The position numbers and the translations under genes are program-made. DNA of 64,000 bases, from positions 62,001 through 126,000 of the forward strand of contig NZ_CP093301.1 of NCBI RefSeq assembly GCF_024362785.1, written 5' to 3'. The notes under the pieces were generated by a model. That model was not told the origin of the DNA, made no database searches, and was given only the letters and a program-made list of their open reading frames with translations. This document shows, one piece after another, positions 1 through 7,417 of this stretch; position 1 is the stretch's first letter, and each line of letters opens with the position of its first letter. The stretch comes from Evansella sp. LMS18. Its GTDB lineage: Bacteria > Bacillota > Bacilli > Bacillales > Salisediminibacteriaceae.

Positions 1-226
1 TCTTTCTTTTCCCCATAATGTAAAGGGAGAAAATAAATAACCCGATTGTAAGTACGATATGCCAGCTGCCAAGAAAGAATCGGAACAGCTGCACGAGGCC
101 TTCGCCCACAATACCCAGTCTCGCAAATGTTATAAGTGAAATAATTAACAGAAAAAGTCCAAGTAATTCATATGTAAGTTGTTTTTTCCATTTTCTCTGC
201 TGTTTTTTCCGGCGTTTGCCTGCCAT
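1..226 (-). CDS. ftsK: DNA translocase FtsK/SpoIIIE, N-terminal fragment
   Basis: Only the first 75 codons are inside the window; the gene runs off the left edge. The start ATG at 226 is preceded by AGAGGTGG. The fragment has a basic start (MAGKRRKKQQRKWKK) followed by hydrophobic segments and the motif ARLGIVGEGLVQLFRF, matching the membrane anchor of Bacillus SpoIIIE, which pumps chromosomal DNA through the septum at division and into the forespore. The ATPase and gamma domains lie outside, so FtsK and SpoIIIE paralogues cannot be told apart except by position: downstream of tepA and ylzJ, as spoIIIE is in B. subtilis. Confidence 0.9.
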   Translation of the reverse strand, partial: MAGKRRKKQQRKWKKQLTYELLGLFLLIISLITFARLGIVGEGLVQLFRFFLGSWHIVLTIGLFIFSLYIMGKRK

Positions 227-260
227 AAAACCACCTCTGTTTTTTTTGCAAATGGAAGAA

Positions 261-279
261 GCAGCCGAAAAACGGCTGC
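261..279 (-). other. Leader hairpin upstream of ftsK
   Basis: A perfect 7-bp stem (GCAGCCG/CGGCTGC) with a five-base loop lies between the extended -10 promoter at 311-319 and the ftsK start at 226. It is followed by TTCTTCC on the transcript, a weak U-rich run. It would lie inside the ~80-nt ftsK leader and could be a weak terminator for read-through from ylzJ or an attenuator. The tail is too poor for a confident terminator call. Confidence 0.45.
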
Positions 280-310
280 CTATAAGGGATGTCGAACGCT
301 TGTTTTCATT

Positions 311-319
311 ATTATAGCA
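311..319 (-). promoter_or_regulatory. Extended -10 promoter for ftsK
   Basis: The minus strand reads TGCTATAAT, a perfect -10 hexamer with the TGn extension. No good -35 is seen at 17 bases. A start about seven bases downstream would give a leader of roughly 80 nt before the ftsK ATG. This would give ftsK its own transcription separate from tepA-ylzJ. Confidence 0.5.
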
Positions 320-464
320 GATTTTTTTTCCATTTGCTATAAGGCGAAGGGTTCTAATTGTTCTTATCTAGTTGTTTTTTTAGACGGTGCATCAGGGAGA
401 CGTTAAGTACCTCTGGTTTTCTCACGAATGCTTCTGTATGCTCCTGGTTTTATCCTGGCACTTT

Positions 465-492
465 GGTTCCAGGAACGATGGTTCCAGGAACC
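465..492. repeat. Tandem GGTTCC-A-GGAACC palindromes
   Basis: Two near-identical palindromes, GGTTCCAGGAAC and GGTTCCAGGAACC, are separated by GAT in the ftsK-ylzJ gap. A related CCTGGCAC lies just to the left. Short palindromes of this GGTxCCAGGxACC type are scattered in intergenic DNA of Bacillus relatives. No gene is seen in the rest of 227-533 apart from the promoter and leader hairpin listed separately. Confidence 0.5.
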
Positions 493-533
493 TCGGGGAC
501 ACGTTGAACTGCTCGCGTTTCCTCACGAAGTAC

Positions 534-782
534 TCAGCCAACTGGCCCGTCATATACTTCTCCTGGCTGGTATTTGGTTTCAAGATACATATTCGGGTCA
601 GTAGACAGAAGTTTTACGATCCGGAATTTTCCTGAACCGCTCCCCGCCACACTATTTTCTGCGGATGGTACAGGTTCCACAAGAAGCTGGCCCCCTGGTA
701 TATCCACAAGCTGTTGTTTGTTGTAATCATCTTCGTTAACAGGAAAGATGGATTCCATTGACTGGTAAGTATAAAGGATCAC
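534..782 (-). CDS. ylzJ: YlzJ-like protein
   Basis: An 82-residue protein beginning [14 protein letters not shown] and containing [14 protein letters not shown], the signature of the YlzJ family found beside tepA in Bacillaceae. The function is unknown. The start is a GTG whose bases overlap the tepA stop (GTGA), so the two are translationally coupled. It is slightly longer than B. subtilis YlzJ (about 71 residues) because of a Ser/Gly-rich insertion near residue 45. No membrane segment is evident. Confidence 0.8.
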   Translation of the reverse strand: MILYTYQSMESIFPVNEDDYNKQQLVDIPGGQLLVEPVPSAENSVAGSGSGKFRIVKLLSTDPNMYLETKYQPGEVYDGPVG

Positions 783-1522
783 TGGATCACATCCTCATTT
801 TGTTCTGGTTTCCCTGCGGCAATTAATTCATTCAGCTTTTTAATGGCATGGCCGATACCGCCCACCTCATTGATGAGGCCATATTTCACGGCATCTCTGC
901 CCACTACGTTTGTGCCTATATCTCTCGTAAGATTTCCTTTCGACAGCATGAGTTCCTTGAAATCTTCTTCAGCTATGTTTGAATGCTTCGTTACAAAATT
1001 AATTACTCTGTCCTGCATTTTATCCAGGTACTCAAAAGTCTGCGGGACACCGATTACAAGGCCGGTAAGACGGATCGGATGAATGGTCATAGTCGCCGAT
1101 TCAGCTATATAACTGTAATTGGCTGCCACAGCGATTGGAACACCGATCGAATGGCCCCCTCCAAGTACCAGAGTGACGGTAGGTTTTGACATAGTCGATA
1201 TCATTTCAGCTAACGCCAGCCCCGCCTCCACATCACCTCCAACTGTATTTAAAATAATGAGCAGGCCTTCAAGCTTGTTGTTTTGTTCTGCGGCGACAAG
1301 CTGAGGAATAATATGCTCGTATTTTGTTGTTTTATTTTGGGGAGGCAGCTGCATATGTCCTTCTATCTGTCCGATAATCGAAACAACGTGAATGTTTGAC
1401 TGTTCCATTTGCGGAACATTCGTCTGTCCAAGCTGCTGTATTTTATCCAGCAGGCCTTCTTTCTTTCCCTGATCCTGATCTGTACTAGGCTGGGCCGTCT
1501 GGCCGCTGTTGTTTTCAGGCAT
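779..1522 (-). CDS. tepA: ClpP-like protease TepA
   Basis: A 247-residue ClpP/crotonase-fold peptidase. The N-terminal ~35 residues are polar and Gln/Asp-rich. The core has [12 protein letters not shown], carrying the likely nucleophilic serine, and TIHPIRLTG, carrying the catalytic histidine, as in the Clp_protease family. In B. subtilis TepA is a cytosolic translocation-enhancing peptidase linked to protein export and signal peptide turnover, and is also reported to degrade spore SASPs; that role here is by homology. The SD AAAGGAG precedes the ATG. It lies directly after dapA, with no rnjB between them. Confidence 0.9.
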   Translation of the reverse strand: MPENNSGQTAQPSTDQDQGKKEGLLDKIQQLGQTNVPQMEQSNIHVVSIIGQIEGHMQLPPQNKTTKYEHIIPQLVAAEQNNKLEGLLIILNTVGGDVEAGLALAEMISTMSKPTVTLVLGGGHSIGVPIAVAANYSYIAESATMTIHPIRLTGLVIGVPQTFEYLDKMQDRVINFVTKHSNIAEEDFKELMLSKGNLTRDIGTNVVGRDAVKYGLINEVGGIGHAIKKLNELIAAGKPEQNEDVIQ

Positions 1523-1667
1523 GAAAAAAGCACACTCCTTTCCTTCTTAAGGATAGTATGGAGTGTTCACATTCATTTCATTCAAAGGTGTTATCTGCTG
1601 CACTTCTATTCATCACAAAAATGACATGAGCGCAGAAACCACTATTTTTCTATGCCTCCTGCTGACA

Positions 1668-1698
1668 GAAAAAAGCCCTCCCGATGCCGGAAGGGCTC
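1668..1698 (-). terminator. Terminator after dapA
   Basis: On the minus strand GAGCCCTTCCGGCATCGGGAGGGC forms a GC-rich hairpin that runs straight into TTTTTT. It lies 20 bases after the dapA stop and ends the asd-dapG-dapA transcript before tepA. Confidence 0.85.
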
Positions 1699-1718
1699 AA
1701 ATATTCCTGTTATTGATA

Positions 1719-2591
1719 TCAGCGTATGCTGTCCATGATGCGGGACAGGTCGCTTCTTTCTTCAGATGAAAGAGGAAGAAGCGGCAGACGCACTCCCCCG
1801 ACATCCAGTCCCTTAAGCTGCAGAGCGGTTTTGACAGGTGCAGGGTTTGGAGCCATAAACATTCCTTTCATAACCGGCAAAATACGCTGGTGAACCTGAG
1901 CTGCCTCTTTTACATCTCCTGAGTCATATGCCCGGATCATCTCCTGCATTTCATTGCCGATTACATGAGAAGCTACGGAAACAATTCCAGCTCCCCCAAT
2001 AGCCATCACCGGTAAGGTAAGACTGTCGTCGCCTGAATAGAGGAGGAAATCGTCAGGTGTATTAGCGATAATCTTAGTCATCTGGTCCAGATCTCCGCTT
2101 GCTTCTTTCACTGCGACAACATTCTTAATTTGAGATAACTTTATCGTAGTATCCGCATCAATGCTTACTACAGTTCTGCCTGGTACGTTATAGATCATCA
2201 CAGGGAGAGAAGTTTTCTCAGCTATTGTTTTAAAATGTTCGTACATGCCCTTTTGTGAGGGCTTGTTGTAGTATGGAGCCACGAGCATTACAGCATCCAC
2301 ACCTGCACTTTCGGCCTTTCTAGTCAGTTCCACTGAAGCATAGGTGTTATTTGATCCAGTCCCCGCAACAACCGGGATACGGCCGTCGACCACTTTTACT
2401 GTATGTTCAAATAACGCAAGCTTTTCTTCATTGGATAATGTAGGTGATTCTCCTGTTGTACCTGCAACAACAACAGCGTCTGTGCCATTTGCAATCAAAT
2501 ATTCCAGCAGCTTCGTTGTTTTCTGGAAATCAATGTTACCTTTTGAATCAAATGGTGTCACCATCGCTGTTGCAACACGACCGAAATTCAT
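1719..2591 (-). CDS. dapA: 4-hydroxy-tetrahydrodipicolinate synthase DapA
   Basis: A 290-residue (beta/alpha)8 aldolase that condenses pyruvate with aspartate semialdehyde, the branch-point step to lysine, meso-diaminopimelate and dipicolinate. Visible motifs are GTTGESPTL near residue 45, YNVPGR with the catalytic tyrosine, and VVAVKEASGD with the Schiff-base lysine near residue 160. The length is normal for the family. The ATG follows AAAAGGAG and lies 14 bases after dapG, so it belongs to the asd-dapG-dapA operon. It supplies substrate for the dpaAB product encoded just upstream. Confidence 0.97.
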   Translation of the reverse strand: MNFGRVATAMVTPFDSKGNIDFQKTTKLLEYLIANGTDAVVVAGTTGESPTLSNEEKLALFEHTVKVVDGRIPVVAGTGSNNTYASVELTRKAESAGVDAVMLVAPYYNKPSQKGMYEHFKTIAEKTSLPVMIYNVPGRTVVSIDADTTIKLSQIKNVVAVKEASGDLDQMTKIIANTPDDFLLYSGDDSLTLPVMAIGGAGIVSVASHVIGNEMQEMIRAYDSGDVKEAAQVHQRILPVMKGMFMAPNPAPVKTALQLKGLDVGGVRLPLLPLSSEERSDLSRIMDSIR

Positions 2592-2605
2592 GTGACCAAC
2601 TCCTT

Positions 2606-3826
2606 TTATTTCTCTTCTGACAGCAGGAACATTTCATGGAGTGCATTAACTGCTTCCACCATATCATCGCCTTTTACAAGGACCCAGATTGTAGTATGAG
2701 AGTCTGCTGATTGTAGTATTTGTATATTTTTTGAAGCGAGAGCCTCAACTATCCTGGACGTAACACCAGGTACTCCTGTCATCCCGGCGCCAACAGCGGA
2801 AACTTTGGCACAGTTTGGAAGGAGATGTACGTTCAGATCCAGCTCTTCGAGTATTGAAGCAGCTTTCTCTGCAACTTCATCATTTACTGTGTAAGCAACA
2901 CCCAGAGGGTGAATGTTAATAAAATCTACAGAAATGCCTGCCTGGGCCATTGCTTTAAAAACTTTTGTCTGCAGATTGTATTCTCCCTCATTTGCTATCA
3001 CTTTAATCTGAGTGACATTCTGTACGTGGGCGATACCTGTAATCGGCCGTTCTTCTACATCTCTTCCTGCAGCTTTTGTTGTACTGGAGGTTATGAGTGT
3101 GCCCTCATCATCAGAGAAAGTTGAACGGATACGAATTGGTATTTTCGCCTGCATGGCAACTTCCACAGCACGAGGGTGAATCACTTTCGCTCCCTGGTAA
3201 GCAAGGTTACAAATCTCATTATAAGTCACAATATTAAGAGGCTTAGCGTTTTCCACGATGCGTGGATCTGCAGTCATCACTCCTGCCACATCAGTGAAAA
3301 TGTCCACCATTTTTGCATCGAGAGCTGCTCCCAGTGCTGTAGCTGATGTGTCGCTTCCTCCTCTTCCAAGTGTAGCTGTAGTGCCGGCCGGTGTTTCTCC
3401 CTGGAAGCCAGTGACCACTATTGCATCATAATGTTCAAGAGAGAGTTTCAGGCTGTCCGTTTTCATTTCTGTAATCTTCGCATTTGTATAATCTTCGTTC
3501 GTGCGGAACCCTGCCTGTGCTCCAGTCATAGCAAGGGCGTTTACCCCCTTGCTGTTCAGGAGGCTGGAGAAAACAACAGAGGATATTGTTTCACCGCACG
3601 AAGCGATTAAATCCAGCTCTCTTTTCGAAACATTAGAGGATGAACCTCCCACAAGATTAAGCAAGGTATCTGTTGCATACGGGTCGCCCTCTCTTCCCAT
3701 AGCAGAAACTACCACAACTACCTTGTACCCTTTATCGATAGCTTTTAACACATGTTCAGCTGCCCTCATACGGAGTTCATCATTCTTTAAAGAAGTACCG
3801 CCGAATTTTTGAATAACGATTTCCAT
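2606..3826 (-). CDS. dapG: Aspartate kinase I DapG
   Basis: A 406-residue aspartokinase that phosphorylates aspartate, the first step of the diaminopimelate/lysine/threonine/methionine pathway. It has the N-terminal kinase motif KFGGTSL, GRGGSDTSA in the nucleotide-binding region, and two ACT domains in the C-terminal ~150 residues. In B. subtilis DapG is the DAP-inhibited isozyme that supports cell wall and spore dipicolinate synthesis; its place between asd and dapA fits that. The SD AGGTGG precedes the ATG. No lysine riboswitch was seen upstream, as expected for dapG rather than lysC. Confidence 0.95.
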   Translation of the reverse strand: MEIVIQKFGGTSLKNDELRMRAAEHVLKAIDKGYKVVVVVSAMGREGDPYATDTLLNLVGGSSSNVSKRELDLIASCGETISSVVFSSLLNSKGVNALAMTGAQAGFRTNEDYTNAKITEMKTDSLKLSLEHYDAIVVTGFQGETPAGTTATLGRGGSDTSATALGAALDAKMVDIFTDVAGVMTADPRIVENAKPLNIVTYNEICNLAYQGAKVIHPRAVEVAMQAKIPIRIRSTFSDDEGTLITSSTTKAAGRDVEERPITGIAHVQNVTQIKVIANEGEYNLQTKVFKAMAQAGISVDFINIHPLGVAYTVNDEVAEKAASILEELDLNVHLLPNCAKVSAVGAGMTGVPGVTSRIVEALASKNIQILQSADSHTTIWVLVKGDDMVEAVNALHEMFLLSEEK

Positions 3827-3934
3827 CTCATCGTTCCACCTTTACATCCAATTGCACAACCCTGAATTAATAATTTATGGGTATCCCTTTTGCTCAGAAT
3901 TACTTTTCTTACTTAAAATCAGGTGTGTTGATGA

Positions 3935-4125
3935 GCTCTGCACGAACTCGGTTTCCTCGGGCAACGCCTCAGCCTCCTCGGGGAAAAAGAGTGTGTCTCT
4001 TCCTCTGCGAGCAAATTCTTCGAAGTCAATACGTCGAGACAACTCGCAGCGGATTCATGACGTGTCGCTCGTCCCTGCGGGGTCTTCGGCCGTTGCTTTT
4101 CCCGAAGGAGTCTCATTCGTTCCTA
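3935..4125. repeat. GC-rich dispersed-repeat-like element in the asd-dapG gap
   Basis: The 365-bp gap between asd and dapG has no credible gene. Its middle holds TCCTCGGGCAACGCCTCAGCC at the left and CCTGCGGGGTCTTCGGCC followed by CCCGAAGGAGTCTCATTCG at the right. This is the pattern of a non-coding repeat seen many times in alkaliphilic Bacillus genomes (cctcagcctcctcg ... gcaggagtctc). It breaks the usual tight spacing of asd-dapG. Only one copy is in this window, so the assignment rests on recalled family pattern. Confidence 0.45.
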
Positions 4126-4191
4126 TCTCATCACCACTCTTGTATATCAAAAAATTTTTATCATTCTGTGCAAATAAGGTACTCCTTTAAT

Positions 4192-5241
4192 TTATTTTTT
4201 CAGTAATCCTAATTTATCAAGTGAGAATGCAATTTGTACAGAATTTAATGCTGCACCTTTTAACAGGTTATCAGCAACAATCCACATATGGAAGCCATTC
4301 TCAGTATCTAAATCTCTGCGGACCCTGCCGACAAACACATCATCTTTCCCTGCAGCGTCAACTGCCATAGGATAAAGCTGTGAAGACGGGTCATCCTGAA
4401 GTGTAACGCCAGGCGCCTCTTTAAGAGCACTTTGTATATCTTCCACTGTCACACCGTCGTTTTCCACTTCGATAAAAACAGATTCTGAATGGCCTGTTTC
4501 CACCGGAAGACGGACACATGTAGCAGCCACTTTTAAAGAGTTGTCATTCATTATTTTTTTCGTTTCATTAATCATTTTCATTTCTTCAAACGTATAGCCG
4601 TTATCTGTGAAAACATCAATTTGCGGAATAGCATTAAATGCAATCTGGTAATGCTTTTTATCTCCGCCTGCCGGAAGAATCTGTGGATCAATTTCTTCCC
4701 CGTTCATTATCTGTCCTGACTGCTCATACATTTCATTGACTGCATCGGCACCCGCACCGGAAACCGCCTGATAGGTTGATACTATGATTCTTTTCAGGCC
4801 ATAGCTCTTCCTGACTGGTTCCAGAGCGGCAACCATCTGGATTGTTGAACAGTTCGGGTTAGCAATAATACCTTTATGGTTTTTCAGGTCCTCTTCATTA
4901 ACTTCCGGAACAACAAGCGGCACACCTTCTTCCATCCGATAAGCGCTTGTGTTGTCCACCACTATCGCTCCGCGCTTAACGGCCTCAGGGGCAAGAGCTT
5001 TGGAAACAGACCCTCCGGCGCTGAATAACGCAAGCTGGATCCCTTCAAAAGATTCAGGAGCTGCTTCCTGGACAGTAAGCTCTTCACCTCTGAATTTAAC
5101 TTTCTTTCCTGCGGAACGTTTTGAAGATAATGGCAGTAATGTTTCTACCGGAAAATCCATTCTTTCAAGTGTCTTAAGCATTTGTTCCCCTACTGCTCCT
5201 GTCGCTCCTACTACGGCAACCCGATATCCTGATTTAGTCAT
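4192..5241 (-). CDS. asd: Aspartate-semialdehyde dehydrogenase Asd
   Basis: A 349-residue NADPH-dependent enzyme that reduces aspartyl phosphate to aspartate semialdehyde, the substrate of DapA. The N-terminal Rossmann motif is VVGATGAVGEQML and the active-site cysteine is in NPNCSTIQMVAAL near residue 130. The frame is open 63 bases further upstream, but the ATG at 5241 is chosen because AAAGGAGA lies seven bases before it and the protein then begins MTKSGYRVAVVGATG like its relatives; the extra stretch would overlap the terminator palindrome. It is the first gene after that hairpin. Confidence 0.95.
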   Translation of the reverse strand: MTKSGYRVAVVGATGAVGEQMLKTLERMDFPVETLLPLSSKRSAGKKVKFRGEELTVQEAAPESFEGIQLALFSAGGSVSKALAPEAVKRGAIVVDNTSAYRMEEGVPLVVPEVNEEDLKNHKGIIANPNCSTIQMVAALEPVRKSYGLKRIIVSTYQAVSGAGADAVNEMYEQSGQIMNGEEIDPQILPAGGDKKHYQIAFNAIPQIDVFTDNGYTFEEMKMINETKKIMNDNSLKVAATCVRLPVETGHSESVFIEVENDGVTVEDIQSALKEAPGVTLQDDPSSQLYPMAVDAAGKDDVFVGRVRRDLDTENGFHMWIVADNLLKGAALNSVQIAFSLDKLGLLKK

Positions 5242-5290
5242 TTGTAAGTCTCCTTTCGTAATTAACGGTCCATTGAATGCTCCGGGTGTG

Positions 5291-5329
5291 CAAAAAAAAC
5301 ACAACGTAGTTAAGGGTCCCTTAACTACG
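5291..5329 (-). terminator. Perfect palindrome terminator between dpaB and asd
   Basis: CGTAGTTAAGGG and its exact complement CCCTTAACTACG are separated by one base (5305-5329). On the minus strand a run of eight T follows within five bases. The structure should stop or reduce transcription leaving dpaB and so separate the sporulation genes dpaAB from the vegetative asd-dapG-dapA genes. Confidence 0.75.
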
Positions 5330-5400
5330 AAATAAAATAAATTGAGAAGAACAGTGTTAAACCTCCCTCTCTATTTTAGCAACACTTGCGGAATTTTTCA

Positions 5401-5994
5401 CTAATCTTTATATCTTTCAATTAAAACAGGCTGTATCTGCCTGTGTGACAAGGCTTCTTTTATTGTCTCCGGAATCTTTTCCATATCAGCTACGAGGGAA
5501 TTTGGTTTTTTGAACGGATGATCCTGACCGAAAGGCACAAAGAAGATGTTTTTTGCAGCCATGAGTTTCATTATATTAACTCCGTTCAGGCCTAATGCAT
5601 CGTTTGTAGATACAGCCAGAACCACAGGCCTCCCTGTCCTCAGCGTCGCTTTTGCCCCCATCAGCACAGGGGAATCCGTAAGCGCGTTTGCCAGCTTACT
5701 CGTTGAGTTACCCGTCAATGGAGCTATTACCATGCAATCAAGGGGCGTCTGTGGACCGAATGGTTCCGCCTTCACTATACTGTCCACAACAGGCTCAGGA
5801 GTGATACTGCGGATTTTTTCCAGCCAGTCTTCACTCCTGCCGAATTTTGTATCAGTGGACTGTACAGTATAGCTGACAAAAGGGGTTACCTTTGCCCCCT
5901 CATCCACCAGCTGCTGCATCACTGGCATTACTTCATCATACGTACAGTGAGACCCAGTCAAGCCAAATCCTATATGCTTCCCTTTCAAAGACAT
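5401..5994 (-). CDS. spoVFB: Dipicolinate synthase subunit B (SpoVFB)
   Basis: A 197-residue flavoprotein-fold subunit. With DpaA it makes dipicolinic acid in the mother cell, for loading with calcium into the spore core. Motifs include IGFGLTGSHCTYDEV at the start, VIAPLTGNSTSKLANA in the middle and FVPFGQDHP near residue 150, characteristic of SpoVFB. The ATG directly abuts the dpaA stop (TGAATG) and has GGAGG nine bases upstream. Length matches the B. subtilis protein (about 200). Confidence 0.96.
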   Translation of the reverse strand: MSLKGKHIGFGLTGSHCTYDEVMPVMQQLVDEGAKVTPFVSYTVQSTDTKFGRSEDWLEKIRSITPEPVVDSIVKAEPFGPQTPLDCMVIAPLTGNSTSKLANALTDSPVLMGAKATLRTGRPVVLAVSTNDALGLNGVNIMKLMAAKNIFFVPFGQDHPFKKPNSLVADMEKIPETIKEALSHRQIQPVLIERYKD

Positions 5995-6897
5995 TCAGCT
6001 ATTTCCTCCTTTTTCTGTTTCCAGCTGCTCCTTAAGCAAGTCAGCAAGTACATTGGCGATTATTTTTCCTGCCGTTTTTGGAGCAACTATACCTGGCAGC
6101 CCTGGAGCAAGCAATGCTTTTATCCCTCTTTTTTCAGCATAACGAAAATCAGTCCCTCCTGGCTTAGAGGCTACGTCCACGATAAGCGTATGAGCAGGCA
6201 TTTTAGATAAAATATCTGCTGTGAATATTTTCGCCGGAATGGTATTCACAATTACGTCTTTGTCCCTGACTCTCTGAGCAAGCTCTTTCAGAGGGTAACT
6301 TTCCATATGCATCTCAAAAGCCCTCGCTCTCAAGTCGCCTTCATTAGCAGCAACCTCTACATCAGCTCCAAGTGCTTTTAAAGTTCTCGCAATTGTCATT
6401 CCTGTTCTTCCGAAACCGCTCACAATGATTTTTGATCCGTGGATCGTTATGTTCGTGTTCTGGATAATCATCATTAGCGTACCTTCTGCTGTAGGAACAG
6501 AATTGTATATAGCTATATCATCCCGTTCAAACAGCTCTACAAGCTTTTTACCTGTCCTTTTCGCCATGGTCTTCATCAGGTTATTGGATATTCCCGTATA
6601 AAGCACACAATGCCCTGGTGTTTTATCCAGCCATTCTTCCCGAAGGATAATTTTGTTTTTTGAAAAGATGGATTCAACTTCTCCCTCATTGTTCATGCCG
6701 CTTACCGGCAGAACAACAGCATCGACCGATGCAGGATTTAAAGTGTCAAATGAATGCTTATTCGCTCCTGCAAAGCCATCATCCAGCTGGTCAAACCCAA
6801 TAAGCGACAGCTTTCCGTCCTGTTCCGAAAGTTTACGGATAATTTCCAGCTGTCTTGCATCACCGCCAACAATGGCTATATGCATATCTGTCAACAA
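5995..6897 (-). CDS. spoVFA: Dipicolinate synthase subunit A (SpoVFA)
   Basis: A 300-residue NAD(P)-binding subunit of dipicolinate synthase. The N-terminal motif AIVGGDARQLEIIRKL and the central Rossmann motif VSGFGRTGMTIART near residue 160 are diagnostic, and LLAPGLPGIVAPKTAG near the end is strongly conserved in SpoVFA. The start is a TTG at 6897, eight bases after AAGGGGAG; the resulting MLTDMHIAIVGG lines up with B. subtilis MLTGLKIAVIGG. It is expected to be transcribed by sigma K in the mother cell; a matching site lies upstream. Confidence 0.95.
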   Translation of the reverse strand: MLTDMHIAIVGGDARQLEIIRKLSEQDGKLSLIGFDQLDDGFAGANKHSFDTLNPASVDAVVLPVSGMNNEGEVESIFSKNKIILREEWLDKTPGHCVLYTGISNNLMKTMAKRTGKKLVELFERDDIAIYNSVPTAEGTLMMIIQNTNITIHGSKIIVSGFGRTGMTIARTLKALGADVEVAANEGDLRARAFEMHMESYPLKELAQRVRDKDVIVNTIPAKIFTADILSKMPAHTLIVDVASKPGGTDFRYAEKRGIKALLAPGLPGIVAPKTAGKIIANVLADLLKEQLETEKGGNS

Positions 6898-6961
6898 TAC
6901 TATTTCTCCCCTTTCTTTATCCTTTATTTAAAGGGGAACTGCTTGCGATATAAACTCACCA

Positions 6962-6989
6962 CATATTATGTAACTTGCACCCTGCATGT
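6962..6989 (-). promoter_or_regulatory. Candidate sigma K promoter for dpaA-dpaB
   Basis: The minus strand has AC at 6989-6988 and, 17 bases later, CATAATATG at 6970-6962, against the sigma K pattern AC then CATAnnnTA. It lies about 65 bases before the dpaA start, and dpaAB are known sigma K genes. The motif is short, so position carries much of the argument. Confidence 0.4.
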
Positions 6990-7016
6990 GAGAAAACAGA
7001 GAACTTTTTCCGTGAT

Positions 7017-7052
7017 AAAAAAGAAAAACACGCCGATTTTTTCTTCGGCATG
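7017..7052 (-). terminator. Terminator after ymxH
   Basis: On the minus strand CATGCCGA and TCGGCGTG pair around an A-rich loop and are followed by TTTTTCTTTTTT. It separates ymxH from the dpa genes. Confidence 0.8.
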
Positions 7053-7090
7053 CAGATGCGGGCGGGAAAATGGACATTCTTCTCTGATTA

Positions 7091-7321
7091 TCAGACTTCT
7101 ATAATAATCATATCCGTTCCAATTTTTTTAACTTGCTTCCAGTATACAGTAACCTCCTTTTCCCGTTTTCCCATTCCAAACCATTTCAAAGTCGGAATAA
7201 CAAATGCTTCAATCTGCCCTGTTTTTTCGTCAATTATCAAGTCTGTCTGTCCGAGTACACCAAGACGCTGACCTTTCTGGTAATCGATTATTTCTTTGTT
7301 GCTGATTTCGCTGAGCCTCAT
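7091..7321 (-). CDS. ymxH: YlmC/YmxH-family PRC-barrel protein
   Basis: A 76-residue single PRC-barrel domain protein (MRLSEISNKEIIDYQKGQRLG, then DLIIDEKTGQIEAF). The YlmC/YmxH family is found in sporulating Firmicutes and often carries sporulation annotation, but no biochemical role is established. It lies between mlpA and dpaA as in B. subtilis, flanked on both sides by terminators, so it is probably a single-gene transcript. SD GGAGGGATGGGG precedes the ATG. Confidence 0.85.
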   Translation of the reverse strand: MRLSEISNKEIIDYQKGQRLGVLGQTDLIIDEKTGQIEAFVIPTLKWFGMGKREKEVTVYWKQVKKIGTDMIIIEV

Positions 7322-7379
7322 CTGATCCCCATCCCTCCTGCTGATAATACAGCTGATATTACATCGTATGAAGGGACTG

Positions 7380-7413
7380 AAAAAACATGCCGCGTTATTA
7401 CCGCAGCATGTTT
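7380..7413 (-). terminator. Terminator after mlpA
   Basis: On the minus strand AACATGCTGCGG and CGCGGCATGTT form a hairpin with a short TAATAA-type loop, running into TTTTTT just after the mlpA stop. Confidence 0.8.
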
Positions 7414-7417
7414 AAGA

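Noticed and set aside
3919-4116. 65-codon minus-strand frame in the asd-dapG gap
   Set aside because: Arg/Ser-rich translation of a GC-rich repeat-like segment with no SD; treated as non-coding.
3827-4191. Lysine riboswitch before dapG
   Set aside because: No conserved lysine-riboswitch core was recognised; dapG isozymes are usually DAP-regulated and lack it.
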